A stretch of 64,000 nucleotides of DNA from Acidobacteriota bacterium. Its GTDB lineage: Bacteria; Acidobacteriota; Terriglobia; Bryobacterales; Bryobacteraceae. Positions 1 to 8,302 of the stretch are shown piece by piece (within the stretch, counting starts at the first letter, position 1; each line of letters opens with the position of its first letter). The notes under the pieces were generated by a model. That model made no database searches, was not told the origin of the DNA, and worked only from the letters and a program-made list of their open reading frames with translations. The stretch lies in contig JAFDVS010000016.1 of the NCBI GenBank assembly GCA_018268935.1, positions 43,621 to 107,620 of the forward strand. The letters are read 5' to 3'. Position numbers and translations under genes: made by a program.

Positions 1-8
1 GCATGGGG

Positions 9-245
9 TCAATCCTGCGCCAGCCAGACTTCCATCTCCTCGTCGGTGAGGGGTCCCCACCAATCCCCATCAGAGACGAGGGGTGCGTCCTTTGCGATTC
101 CGAGCGGGAGCCCTTTCCTGCGCTTAACGGGAACAAGTTCGGCAACCGGCTGGCCTTGCCGGGCGATGATGACTTTCTCGCCACTCTCCACCAGTTCGAG
201 GAGGCGGGAGAGCTGGGTCTTGGCCTCATGAACGTTCACCTGCAT
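9..245 (-). CDS. Phd/YefM-family type II antitoxin
   Basis: A 78-residue protein beginning MQVNVHEAKTQLSRLLELV, the classic Phd/YefM N-terminus that dimerises and binds DNA, followed by the typical VIIARQGQPVAEL strand. The acidic C-terminal tail (about residues 50-78) would wrap the toxin. An in-frame start 36 bases further upstream exists, but the family aligns from the methionine chosen here. On the minus strand an ATG at positions 4-2 begins four bases after this gene's stop codon, so the partner toxin, most likely a PIN/VapC RNase, probably starts there and lies outside the window. Family antitoxins usually repress their own operon. Family assignment is firm; toxin identity is inferred. 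Confidence 0.85.
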   Translation of the reverse strand: MQVNVHEAKTQLSRLLELVESGEKVIIARQGQPVAELVPVKRRKGLPLGIAKDAPLVSDGDWWGPLTDEEMEVWLAQD

Positions 246-384
246 GGTTTTCAGGTTAGTCCGCTTAGTTAGCCAAGTCAAGGCGAACCGTTGACCGGCT
301 CAGAAGAGGTTGGCGGGTGCGAAGGCGGCGCGTGCTGTGTCGTTGCTCGCCTCGATTGTGAGTGGGGGAAGGTGTGAAATTGTT

Positions 385-409
385 TGTAACGGGGAGGAGG
401 GTGGTTACA
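385..409. promoter_or_regulatory. Inverted repeat upstream of the MBL-fold gene
   Basis: TGTAAC (385-390) and its exact inverse GTTACA (404-409) are separated by 13 bases, 26 bases upstream of the MBL gene start. It could be a repressor site for the gene at 435. Six-base arms are short, so chance is a real alternative. The rest of the 246-434 spacer shows only the AAGGAG ribosome binding site at 423-428. Confidence 0.25.
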
Positions 410-434
410 CATCCGGGGAGAGAAGGAGAACAAC

Positions 435-1172
435 ATGATTACGAATCAAGAGACGGGCACGAGAGTGGATGAAGTGGCGGCGGGGATTTATCGCATCAGT
501 ACGCGGCTGGATGTGATTCCCGGGGGGTTCACGTTCAATTCGTATTTGATTGATGACGAGGAGCCGGTGCTGTTTCATACGGGGTACCGGAAGCTGTTTC
601 CGATTACGGTTGGGGCCGTAAAGGCGGTGATGCCGGTGGAGAGGCTGCGGTGGATCGGCGGGTCGCACTTTGAGGGAGATGAGTTCGGTGCGTTGAATGA
701 GCTGCTGGAGGCGGCTCCGCAGGCGACGGGGTTTGGGACGGAGATCGGAGTGCTGACTTCGTTGAACGATTTTGCGTCGCGGCCGGCGCGCGGGTTGGGG
801 GATGGGGAGGAGTTTTCGATCGGCAACAGGCGGCTGAAATGGATGTACACGCCGCATGTGCCGCATGGGTGGGATTGCGGAGTGCTGTTCGATCTTTCGA
901 CGAAGACGCTGCTGTGCGGGGATCTGTTTACGCAGGCGGGGGCGGATATGCCGGCGGTGACGGAATCGGAGATTCTGACGGCGAGCGAAGGGATGAGGGG
1001 GATGATGGATTACTACGCGCATGCGACGAGCACGACGGCGATTCTGGAGAGGCTGGCGGAACTGGGTCCGGCGATGCTCGGGTGCCAGCATGGGAGCGCG
1101 TATCGGGGAGACGGCGCGGCGTTGCTGCGGGAGCTAGCGAAGGTGATCAGCCGCGACGGGCAGCCTCAATAG
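435..1172 (+). CDS. MBL-fold metallohydrolase, flavodiiron (ODP)-like
   Basis: A 245-residue metallo-beta-lactamase fold protein without a signal peptide, so cytoplasmic. Ligands resembling the diiron site of flavodiiron proteins are visible: HFEGDE (H, E and D of the HxExD motif), a histidine in TPHVPHGWD, the aspartate of LLCGDLF, and the histidine of GCQHGSAY. No flavodoxin domain follows, so this is a stand-alone ODP-like domain that may bind iron and react with oxygen, NO or another small oxidant. AAGGAG lies seven bases before the ATG. The 3' end overlaps the convergent VOC gene by 26 bases. The fold is confident; the substrate is unknown. Confidence 0.8.
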   Translation: MITNQETGTRVDEVAAGIYRISTRLDVIPGGFTFNSYLIDDEEPVLFHTGYRKLFPITVGAVKAVMPVERLRWIGGSHFEGDEFGALNELLEAAPQATGFGTEIGVLTSLNDFASRPARGLGDGEEFSIGNRRLKWMYTPHVPHGWDCGVLFDLSTKTLLCGDLFTQAGADMPAVTESEILTASEGMRGMMDYYAHATSTTAILERLAELGPAMLGCQHGSAYRGDGAALLRELAKVISRDGQPQ

Positions 1173-1623
1173 CGGCGATGTCGATTTTCTTCATCTTCAT
1201 CATGGCCGCAAAGGCGCGCTGTGCTTCGGCGCCGCCGGCGGCCATGGCGTCTGTGAGCGCTCGCGGGGTGATTTGCCAGGAGATGCCCCAGCGGTCTTTG
1301 CACCAGCCGCATTGGCTTTCTGCGCCGCCGTTTCCGACGATGGCGTTCCAGTAGCGATCGGTTTCTTCCTGCGTATCGGTGGCGATTTGGAAGGAGAAGG
1401 CCTCGGTGTGGCGGAAGGCGGGGCCTCCGTTGAGACCGATACACGGGATACCGAGGACGGTGAATTCGACGGTGATGACGTCACCCTGCTTGCCGCTGGG
1501 ATAGTCGGCGGGTGCTTTGTGGATGGCGGTTACCTGGCTGTCGGGGAATGTTGCGGCGTAGAAGCCGGCTGCGTCGAGCGCCTCTTTGTCGTACCAGATG
1601 CAGATCGTATTTTTTGCTTTCAT
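1147..1623 (-). CDS. VOC-superfamily protein, PhnB/3-demethylubiquinone-like
   Basis: A 158-residue protein of the glyoxalase/VOC superfamily, PhnB-like subgroup. The N-terminus NTICIWYDKEALDAAGFY, the middle GDVITVEFTVLGIPCIGLNGG and the CGWCKDRWGISWQITP segment follow the usual pattern of this family, which is often annotated as a 3-demethylubiquinone methyltransferase but is generally uncharacterised. The start at MKAKN fits the family, and a purine-rich AAGGGG lies upstream on the minus strand. It is divergent from the FG-GAP gene with 37 bases between starts, and overlaps the MBL gene tail to tail. No catalytic role can be assigned from sequence. Confidence 0.85.
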   Translation of the reverse strand: MKAKNTICIWYDKEALDAAGFYAATFPDSQVTAIHKAPADYPSGKQGDVITVEFTVLGIPCIGLNGGPAFRHTEAFSFQIATDTQEETDRYWNAIVGNGGAESQCGWCKDRWGISWQITPRALTDAMAAGGAEAQRAFAAMMKMKKIDIAAIEAARRG

Positions 1624-1660
1624 GTGTGTTTGTTGCCCCTTATGGTTCAGACTAACAGGC

Positions 1661-3424
1661 ATGCGCTCTTTCGGCGTGATGATGCTGCTGGCCAGCGGGG
1701 CATACGGGCAACAGGCTTTCGATTACAACAGGCCGAACGGGCTTGATCCGCTGACGGTGGGGATGAAGAACGATCAGCCAATGGCCGTGGATTGGGATGA
1801 GGACGGGCGCACGGATATTGTGCAGCGGAACATCTATTCGACGGCTTTCGGCGAGCCGTGGTGGGGTGTGTATTTTTTCCGGAACATCGGGACGGAGAAG
1901 AAGCCGAGGTATGCGGCGGCGAAGCGGATTGCAGTGGATGGGCGGGTGATTGATGATACGTATGCGAGCTACCAGGTGCTCGATTGGAACCATGACGGGC
2001 ATCCGGATCTGCTGAGCGGGATTGGCGCGGGGCCGCGGAAAGGGACGCTGCAACTTTACTTGAATGAGGGACGGAAGGATGCGGGCGGGGCGCCGGTGTT
2101 GAAGACCGGGCCGACGCTCGCCTGGCTGAAGGACGGCGGCGATCTTGCTTATGGGATGCGGCTGATTGGGGGGGACCTATATACGCTGCGGATGAAGGTG
2201 CAGTACTTTCCGACGCAGGTGCTGGAACACACGCTGTACAGGCATCGCGCGGTTTCTGGCGGGTTTGGAAAGGCCGAGGTGATGAGCTTTGGGGGCAAGA
2301 CGGTGTATGACGAGTGGCCATCGACACAGCGCAACGGGAAGTGGCTGGGGGCGACGCGGACGCGGAACGGGCCTTTGAAGACGTGCATTGTGGAGTGGGC
2401 GGACCCGGGCGGGCCATCGCGGTGCATTTTCGATACGAGCCCGGATGGGTTCGCGATTCCGAGCGCGGGGAAGGATGGGATTTTTGCGGCGATGATGGGG
2501 GGCTGGCTGCGATACATTCCTGACAAAGGCAAGGCGCATACTGTAATGGCAGAAGGGATGCCCTGTTCGTTCGGGGGGTATAGCAGCGTGGAGGTAGCGG
2601 ATTGGGAAGGCGACGGCGATTTGGATTTCATCGGAGGGAATGAGACCGGGTTTGTGCAGTTGATTGAGAACATCAGCAGCGGGGGCCGGACACAGTTTCA
2701 GACGGCGCGGCCAATTCCGGGGGTGTATGCGGCGCGGTGGATGTTCATTGACGATGAAGATCCGGAGAGGCCGTATGGACAATCGAAGCCTGCTTATGCC
2801 GATTGGGATGGAGATGGGGACATGGATCTGCTGGTGGGGAACAATTCGAACCGGGTGGCGTATTTCGAGAATATCGGGTCACGGAAGAAGCCGCGGTTTG
2901 CGAAGGCGGTGAAACTGGTTCACGATGGGGGCGAGCATTTTTCATTTCGCGCGCGGCCTGCGGTGGTGGACTTCAATGGCGATGGATTGTTGGATGTAGT
3001 GGCGGGCTACGCGGGGGCGCGGGATCGGAGCGATCCACCGTATATCGCGATTGTGGTGTATGTGCGGTATCGGGATGAGAAGGGCGTGCTGCGGTTGCGT
3101 GCTCCGGTGGCGTTGCGGGATACGGAGGGCAAGGAGTTGCGGACACCAATTCCGTATCACCACGGCTTTGAAGTGGCGGATTGGGATGGCGATGGGGACT
3201 TGGATTTGTTCACCAATGAAAAGACGCAAGTCATTCTGTATCGCAAGGTGGGCGGCGGGTTCCGGCGAGAGCCGATTTTGTTTGAGGGCAAGCCGCTGAG
3301 TGTGAGCCATCACGAGACGAGCGTGAAGGCGATTGATTGGGATAAGGACGGGCGGCTGGATCTGATCACGGGTGGGGAATCGGGGTGGGTGTACTTTTTT
3401 TCGCGCCAGGTGCTGGGGGATTAG
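1661..3424 (+). CDS. Secreted FG-GAP/VCBS repeat protein
   Basis: About 587 residues. The N-terminus MRSFGVMMLLASGAYGQ is a signal peptide ending at a likely AYGQ cleavage site, so I start here rather than at an in-frame codon 75 bases upstream that would overlap the divergent VOC gene. Seven Asp-rich calcium-loop motifs of the form DxDxDGxxD are spread along the chain, for example DWDEDGRTD, DWNHDGHPD, DWEGDGDLD, DWDGDGDMD, DFNGDGLLD, DWDGDGDLD and DWDKDGRLD. Seven such loops suggest a seven-bladed integrin-type beta-propeller. Its role is probably extracellular binding. It converges on the next gene with a four-base overlap of stop codons. Confidence 0.85.
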   Translation: MRSFGVMMLLASGAYGQQAFDYNRPNGLDPLTVGMKNDQPMAVDWDEDGRTDIVQRNIYSTAFGEPWWGVYFFRNIGTEKKPRYAAAKRIAVDGRVIDDTYASYQVLDWNHDGHPDLLSGIGAGPRKGTLQLYLNEGRKDAGGAPVLKTGPTLAWLKDGGDLAYGMRLIGGDLYTLRMKVQYFPTQVLEHTLYRHRAVSGGFGKAEVMSFGGKTVYDEWPSTQRNGKWLGATRTRNGPLKTCIVEWADPGGPSRCIFDTSPDGFAIPSAGKDGIFAAMMGGWLRYIPDKGKAHTVMAEGMPCSFGGYSSVEVADWEGDGDLDFIGGNETGFVQLIENISSGGRTQFQTARPIPGVYAARWMFIDDEDPERPYGQSKPAYADWDGDGDMDLLVGNNSNRVAYFENIGSRKKPRFAKAVKLVHDGGEHFSFRARPAVVDFNGDGLLDVVAGYAGARDRSDPPYIAIVVYVRYRDEKGVLRLRAPVALRDTEGKELRTPIPYHHGFEVADWDGDGDLDLFTNEKTQVILYRKVGGGFRREPILFEGKPLSVSHHETSVKAIDWDKDGRLDLITGGESGWVYFFSRQVLGD

Positions 3425-5319
3425 CGCAGATTACGCTCGGCGATGCGGACGAGGCCGTTGGCGGTGCCTACGTAGAGATAGCCGTTGTTGTAGGCGAAGG
3501 CGGTGACGTTGGTGGAAGGCAGGCCGGTGGTGAGGAAGTTCCAGCGATTGGAGGCGCGGTTGTAGATGGCGAGACCTTGGCTGAGAGTGCCTGCGTAGAC
3601 GGCGGCATCGGTGGCGAGCATGGCGTTGGGATTGATTTCGATCTGGCCTCGGAGATCGGGGAAGCTATGCCAGGATGCGCCATCGAAGCGATAGACGCCT
3701 GCGCCGTAGGTACCGATGAACCAATCGTTGGCGGCAACGGCGGAGGCGCTGATCCAGTTCTGGCGGAGGGTGGAATTGGCGGTGGTGTAGCTGGCTGCGA
3801 CCGCGCCGTTCTCTAAAACAGAAACGCCTCCTAATGTTCCGGCGAGCAGGCGGGGGCCGAGTTGGGCGAGGGTGTAGACGTGGTTGTTGACGAGGCCGTG
3901 GAAGGCGTAGATGCTTTGCGGGCCGGAAGGGGTGAGGAAGGAGATGCCGGCGGGGGTGGCGGCGATCAATCCGGCGGTGTCTTCGGCGAGGTCTGTGACG
4001 TGGGAGGCGATGAGGCCTTCCTGGCGGGTGAGCACGCGGCGGGTCTGGCCGGAGGAATCGGTGAACACGAGGCCGTTGGCGGTGGCGATGGCGGCGCCGT
4101 CTTTGCGCAACAGGATGCGGTTGACGCAGAAGAGATGATCGTCTTCGCGGTGGATGGCTTTGGAATCGGATGGAGGGAGGATGTCGAGTCCGCGGTCGAA
4201 GTAGCCGACCCAGAGCTTGCCGTTAGGCTCAATGGCGAGGGCGGCGATGTTGGCGTCGGCGAGCGGAGCTTGTTGCGGCGTTGTGATGCGCTTCCAGGCG
4301 GCGCCGCGTTGGGCGCGTGTGTAGAGGCCGTCGCGGAGGAGAGCGTAGAGTTCGCCGCCGAGGAGGAAGATTTTCTCGACGCGCCCCTCGGTGTGGGCGG
4401 CGACAGGCGGCGCAGTGCGCGGCTGGCGGGCCGTAATGTCGATTTCGAAGATGCCTTCTTCGAGCGTGCCGATGTGGAGTTTGTCCTGTTGCGGGAGTAA
4501 GGCGTTGGCGAAGAAGCCGGGGGCGAAGGTGCGATCGAGGCGGCCGGCGGCGATGCGGGCGACGCCCATTGCGGTGCCGGCCCAGGCGGATGTGCTGTCC
4601 ACGGCGAGGGAGAGGATGTGATTGTCGGGCAGGCCTTCGGCGGTAGTGAAACGCGTCAATTCACCGGCGCGCAGGTGGAGCAGTCCTTGGTCAAGCGTGC
4701 CGATCCAGAGGTCGTCGAGCTTGCCTGCCAGGGCGGTGATGGATTGCGTCGAGAGCGAAGGATGAAAGACGGAGAGCGCGTTGCCATCCCAGGCGAGGAT
4801 GCCGTTGCGCGCGGTGCCGAGGAGGATTTGGCCGGTGTCGAGAGGGAGCAGTGAGGTGAGCTTCCGGAGAGCTGGTGTTTCGGGGCGTAGCTGGCGGAAG
4901 CTTGTGCCGTTGAAGATGACGAGGCCTTCGCCCTCGGTGGCGAGGAAGAGCTCACGGCCGGCGGAGGCGGTGGTGAGTCCGGCGGCGATTTTCATGATGG
5001 GCGCGGGCGGGAGATCGAGGCCGGAGGAGAAGGTGCGGGCGATGGCGCCTTCGGAGTTGAGCTCATGGAGCGATGAGGCGGTGGCGACGTAGAGTTGTTC
5101 GTGGAGCAGGGCGGCATCGCGGAAGCTGGCGGTGGCGGCGATGGGCTCAAAGGCCACGGGGGCGCGCTGGAGTGGACCGCTGGTGAAGCGGATTTCGGTT
5201 TCCCGCTTCAGTTCGGTGGCCGATTGGCCGATGGCGCGGTGCGTTTGCCGGAGCCACAGTGCAGCGCCGGTGATGGCGAGCAAGGGCAGGGCGAGAAGGA
5301 GCAGGCGGCGGCGGGTCAT
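3421..5319 (-). CDS. Secreted or membrane-anchored sensor-type beta-propeller (Reg_prop-like)
   Basis: 632 residues. Residues 4-22 (LRLL-type hydrophobic segment after MTRRR) form a signal anchor or signal peptide. The rest is a run of short blades with the pattern of two-component-regulator propellers, such as LWIGTLDQGLL, EGLPDNHILSLAVD, AWAGTAMGV, LHIGTLEEGIF, LWVGYFDRGLD and LYVGTANGLV. In hybrid two-component proteins this propeller senses periplasmic ligands and is followed by a kinase. Here the chain stops after the propeller, so any output must be through a partner. It is the last gene of a three-gene operon, its ATG overlapping the upstream stop by four bases. Confidence 0.75.
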   Translation of the reverse strand: MTRRRLLLLALPLLAITGAALWLRQTHRAIGQSATELKRETEIRFTSGPLQRAPVAFEPIAATASFRDAALLHEQLYVATASSLHELNSEGAIARTFSSGLDLPPAPIMKIAAGLTTASAGRELFLATEGEGLVIFNGTSFRQLRPETPALRKLTSLLPLDTGQILLGTARNGILAWDGNALSVFHPSLSTQSITALAGKLDDLWIGTLDQGLLHLRAGELTRFTTAEGLPDNHILSLAVDSTSAWAGTAMGVARIAAGRLDRTFAPGFFANALLPQQDKLHIGTLEEGIFEIDITARQPRTAPPVAAHTEGRVEKIFLLGGELYALLRDGLYTRAQRGAAWKRITTPQQAPLADANIAALAIEPNGKLWVGYFDRGLDILPPSDSKAIHREDDHLFCVNRILLRKDGAAIATANGLVFTDSSGQTRRVLTRQEGLIASHVTDLAEDTAGLIAATPAGISFLTPSGPQSIYAFHGLVNNHVYTLAQLGPRLLAGTLGGVSVLENGAVAASYTTANSTLRQNWISASAVAANDWFIGTYGAGVYRFDGASWHSFPDLRGQIEINPNAMLATDAAVYAGTLSQGLAIYNRASNRWNFLTTGLPSTNVTAFAYNNGYLYVGTANGLVRIAERNLR

Positions 5320-6059
5320 TCCACCATCCGGGCGAGAGTGCGGGCCACGTGCTGGAGGGCGGATTGATAGGTGCCGTGGTCCCAGAGATCGGCGTCGCTG
5401 AGCCAGGCGGCGAGTTCTTCGACCGCGGGCTGGAGCGTGGGATGACGTTGAGAGAGCAGCCGGAGGTAGGCGTCGCGATTGGCCCAGCCGCCTTCTTCAA
5501 AGGCGAGGGTGGCGTCGATCCATTCGGAGATGAGGAGCAGCTTCTGGCAGGCGTCGAGCTGCGGGGGTTCGGTGACGGGCGTTTCCCTTTCGAGCCAGGA
5601 GTCGTGGATTTGTTTCCAGAAGGCGGGGTAATCGAAGCCGCGGCGGGCGGCCTCTTCGCGGACGAGGATGTGCTGCACGATGTCGCCGGTGGCGGTGGCG
5701 AGGCAGCGATCGGCGTAGGCAGGGGACTTGTAGCCTTTGGCGGCGAGCCAGATGTGCCCGTATTCGTGGGCGAGCAGATCGGCTTCCCTGCCCTGCCAAT
5801 CGGCGGCGCGAGCCATGTTGAGGAGGATGAAGTGGAAAGCTCCTTCTTCGCCGGTGTAGTTGACGTTGAGGGCATGAGCCTGGATGAACTGGCGGACGAA
5901 GGGCTCCTGGGTGAGGAGGCGGACGATGACGGGGCGGCCGGGGAAATCGGCGGGGATGCGTAGAACATTTTCGGGTTGTTCTGTTTCGACGCGGATGAGC
6001 ACGATTTGGCCGGCCGAGAGCGATTCGATTTCTTCGCGCCAGGTTTCGAGCGGGGTCAC
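5316..6059 (-). CDS. Uncharacterised protein with HEYGH zinc-site motif
   Basis: 247 residues, no clear signal peptide. Residues around 98-106 read LLAHEYGHIWLA, an HExxH motif typical of zinc metallopeptidases, placed between helices; a glutamate further on (REEAARRG or DSWLERE) could be the third ligand. The family is not recognised, and the motif could be a pseudo-site, so peptidase activity is inference. The gene overlaps both neighbours by ATGA junctions (ACT gene upstream, propeller gene downstream), which argues for co-translation of the three products. Confidence 0.6.
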   Translation of the reverse strand: MTPLETWREEIESLSAGQIVLIRVETEQPENVLRIPADFPGRPVIVRLLTQEPFVRQFIQAHALNVNYTGEEGAFHFILLNMARAADWQGREADLLAHEYGHIWLAAKGYKSPAYADRCLATATGDIVQHILVREEAARRGFDYPAFWKQIHDSWLERETPVTEPPQLDACQKLLLISEWIDATLAFEEGGWANRDAYLRLLSQRHPTLQPAVEELAAWLSDADLWDHGTYQSALQHVARTLARMVE

Positions 6060-6421
6060 GATTCGAGCACCTCATGCCCGGCGGCGCGCAATGCATGGAG
6101 CGCCGCGCCGAGCGTGTCTTCTTTCACCAAAACATAATCGGTGGCAAATGTCGAGACGGCGAAGATGCTGATGCGGGCGGAGGCGAGTGGGGCGGCGATG
6201 GAGGAGAGGATGCCGGTGAGGGAGAAATCGAGGGGGCCCTGGACCATAAGGGCTCGCCAACCGGTGTTGACGGCGGTTGCGGTTGGCGGGACGAGGTGGG
6301 CTTCCATGACGTAGGAGGATTCGTTGGTGGTGAGTGTGGAGGAGAAGAATGCGCCTGAGGGGGCGATGGGGGAGGGTGACTGGAAGATAGCGAGGCGTAG
6401 AGGGAGGAGTGAAAGGCGCAC
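6056..6421 (-). CDS. ACT-domain protein
   Basis: 121 residues. The C-terminal half, GWRALMVQGPLDFSLTGILS followed by ISIFAVSTFATDYVLVKE and ALHALRAAGHEV, matches the paired ACT-type regulatory protein family that binds amino acids or similar small ligands. The GTG start chosen is needed for the N-terminal strand (LPLRLAIFQSP), which the family has; an internal ATG at 6307 would truncate it. First gene of the minus-strand operon ACT, HEYGH protein, propeller. It is divergent from the radical SAM gene, sharing a 57-base control region that contains an inverted repeat. Confidence 0.8.
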   Translation of the reverse strand: MRLSLLPLRLAIFQSPSPIAPSGAFFSSTLTTNESSYVMEAHLVPPTATAVNTGWRALMVQGPLDFSLTGILSSIAAPLASARISIFAVSTFATDYVLVKEDTLGAALHALRAAGHEVLES

Positions 6422-6442
6422 GGAAATAGGATCGCATGGGTA

Positions 6443-6472
6443 TTGACTGCGAGAACTTTATACCGTAAAGTT
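6443..6472 (+). promoter_or_regulatory. Promoter with overlapping perfect inverted repeat upstream of the radical SAM gene
   Basis: TTGACT at 6443-6448, 17 bases, then TAAAGT at 6466-6471 resemble -35 and -10 boxes. A perfect inverted repeat, AACTTTA (6454-6460) and TAAAGTT (6466-6472) around a five-base centre, covers the -10 box. A dimeric repressor bound here would block transcription. The distance from the -10 box to the ATG at 6479 predicts a leaderless or nearly leaderless mRNA. The regulator is unknown. Confidence 0.5.
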
Positions 6473-6478
6473 ATTTTC

Positions 6479-7975
6479 ATGAGTTATCTGCCGCGGCCGA
6501 TGCGAGTGGCCCCTTCCCTTCCCCCTGCTGTTCCACGACCCGTGAGGCCGCGGCTGGCGTTGTTGGTGAACCCGTTTTATCCGAAGGATCCGCATGCGAG
6601 CTTCGGCAAGCATGTGTTGACGCCGTCGCTGGCGCTGACGAGTTTCGCGGCGACGACGCCGGAGCATTGGGAGGTGCGCTATTGGGACGAGAATCTGCTG
6701 ATGGGCGCGCCGCCCGCCGATCCGGTGCCGGAAGTAGTGGGAATTTCGGTGCATCTGACGTTTTCCAAGCGAGCGTATGAGCTGGCGCGATGGTACCGGC
6801 AGATGGGGAGCAAGGTGATCTTCGGCGGGTTGCATGTGTTGTCGTGTCCGGAGGAATGCGCGCCGCATGCCGATGCACTGGCACTGGGGGATGGAGTGCA
6901 GTTGTGGCCGCGCATCTTGAGCGATGTGGAAGCGGGGACGTTGCAGCCTCGCTATGCGGCCACGTACGAGAACGACTACCGGCAGGATCCGGCGCCGCGG
7001 CGTTCGATTCTGCCACGGGGGCATTTTCTGACGACGACGAGTCTGATTGCCACGCGCGGGTGCCACAATCGCTGCGGGTTTTGTTATCTGGCGACGGATG
7101 GGCTGCGGATGCCGTATCGGATGCGGGGGCCGGAACAGATTGCGCGGGAGTTCGCGGAGAACGATGAGCCTTACGCGGTGTTTATCGACAACAATCTGGG
7201 ATCGCGGCCGGATTATCTGCGGGCGCTGTGCCAGGCGTTGCGGCCGCTCGAGAAGATCTGGAGCGCGGCGGTGTCGATTGATGTAACGGATGATCCGTCG
7301 CTGGTGCGGGAGATGGGACTGGCCGGATGCACGGGGGTGTTCGTGGGGTTTGAATCGCTGACGGACGCGAATTTGAGCGATGCGAGGAAGAAGACGCCGA
7401 AGGCGGCGGATTATGCGCGGAGAGTGCGGCTGCTGCATGACAACGGGATTCAGGTGAACGGGAGTTTCGTGCTGGGGTTCGACCATGACGATCGCGATGT
7501 GTTCGCGCGGACGGCGGCTTGGGTGGAAGAGAACCGGCTGGAATGCTCGACGTTTCATATCATGACGCCGTATCCAGGAACGCCGCTGTTCCGGCAGATG
7601 GAGGCGGAAGGGCGGCTCCTGCACAAGGATTGGACGCTGTACGATACGGCGCACGCGGTGTTCCGGCCGAAGCACATGACGGCGGAGGAACTGGAGGCGG
7701 GTTACGAATGGATCTACCGGCGGTTGTTTTCGCATGCGTCGATCTGGGCGCGGCGGCCGGAGGATTGGCGGGCGGTGGCGCCGTATTTGGGGATGTCGTA
7801 TTTGTATAAGCGATCGAACCGGCTGTGGCATTTTCTGATCCGGCACGGGCTGGTGCATACGGTGTGGCGTCCGCTGGTGGAGTTGACGAGGTTGCGGCAT
7901 TTGCGATTCCGGCGGGAATTGGAGCAGAGGGCGGATGTGGGGCAGGTGGGGAGCTTGTTTAGCGCGGGGGTTTGA
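6479..7975 (+). CDS. B12-binding-domain radical SAM protein
   Basis: 498 residues. Residues about 25-155 form an N-terminal Rossmann-like domain of the B12-binding type (LALLVNPFYP, VVGISVHLTF, KVIFGGLHVL). The radical SAM cluster motif CHNRCGFC gives cysteines 195, 199 and 202 in CxxxCxxC spacing, followed by the barrel motifs AVFIDNNLGS, AAVSIDVTDD, GVFVGFESL and VNGSFVLGFD, then the MTPYPGTPLF motif of the Elp3/MiaB-like superfamily. The classical cobalamin-binding DxHxxG motif is not obvious, so B12 binding is uncertain. Substrate unknown. An in-frame TTG 36 bases upstream is rejected because it lies in the promoter. The gene's last codons are duplicated just downstream. Confidence 0.85.
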   Translation: MSYLPRPMRVAPSLPPAVPRPVRPRLALLVNPFYPKDPHASFGKHVLTPSLALTSFAATTPEHWEVRYWDENLLMGAPPADPVPEVVGISVHLTFSKRAYELARWYRQMGSKVIFGGLHVLSCPEECAPHADALALGDGVQLWPRILSDVEAGTLQPRYAATYENDYRQDPAPRRSILPRGHFLTTTSLIATRGCHNRCGFCYLATDGLRMPYRMRGPEQIAREFAENDEPYAVFIDNNLGSRPDYLRALCQALRPLEKIWSAAVSIDVTDDPSLVREMGLAGCTGVFVGFESLTDANLSDARKKTPKAADYARRVRLLHDNGIQVNGSFVLGFDHDDRDVFARTAAWVEENRLECSTFHIMTPYPGTPLFRQMEAEGRLLHKDWTLYDTAHAVFRPKHMTAEELEAGYEWIYRRLFSHASIWARRPEDWRAVAPYLGMSYLYKRSNRLWHFLIRHGLVHTVWRPLVELTRLRHLRFRRELEQRADVGQVGSLFSAGV

Positions 7976-8302
7976 GTTTTGGGGCCACAGATTAACGCCG
8001 ATGAACGCGGATGGGGAGAACGCCGCTTTGATGCGGCTGAGGGATATAGCTCTGCAGGCGCGCCGTTGGGCCGAAGGGTGTGCTGCCGCCGTATTTGGCG
8101 CAGGTGGGGAGCTTGGTTGGCGCGAAGGTGTGAGTTTTGAGGCCACAGATTAACACCGAGGAACGCGGATGCTACATTGGTCTCTCATGCACCTGCGTTT
8201 GATCGTTTTCCTTGGCATCTCGATGCTGGGATGGGCGGAGCGCCGCTTTGATGCGGCGCCGGTGAATCAGGCTTTGCAGGAGGCCGTTGGGCCGAAGGGT
8301 GT
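7942..8302. repeat. Degraded tandem duplication spanning a gene junction
   Basis: Copy A, 7942-8083, and copy B, 8100-8302, align colinearly. Positions 7942-8013 match 8100-8171 at a constant offset of 158. Positions 8011-8083 match about 8231-8302 at an offset of 220, so copy A lacks about 60 bases of copy B. The unit contains the 3' end of the radical SAM gene with its stop, the spacer with the phrase CACAGATTAACxCCGA, and the 5' end of the serine hydrolase gene. Copy A ends the functional radical SAM gene and then carries a dead hydrolase start; copy B carries a dead radical SAM tail and the functional hydrolase start. Confidence 0.8.

Noticed and set aside
6458..8146. A 562-codon open frame on the minus strand
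   Set aside because: It mirrors the radical SAM gene; its arginine-rich, low-complexity protein is typical of antisense frames in GC-rich DNA.
7935..8153. A 72-codon gene between the radical SAM and hydrolase genes
   Set aside because: It lies entirely in the duplicated scar and overlaps real coding ends in another frame.
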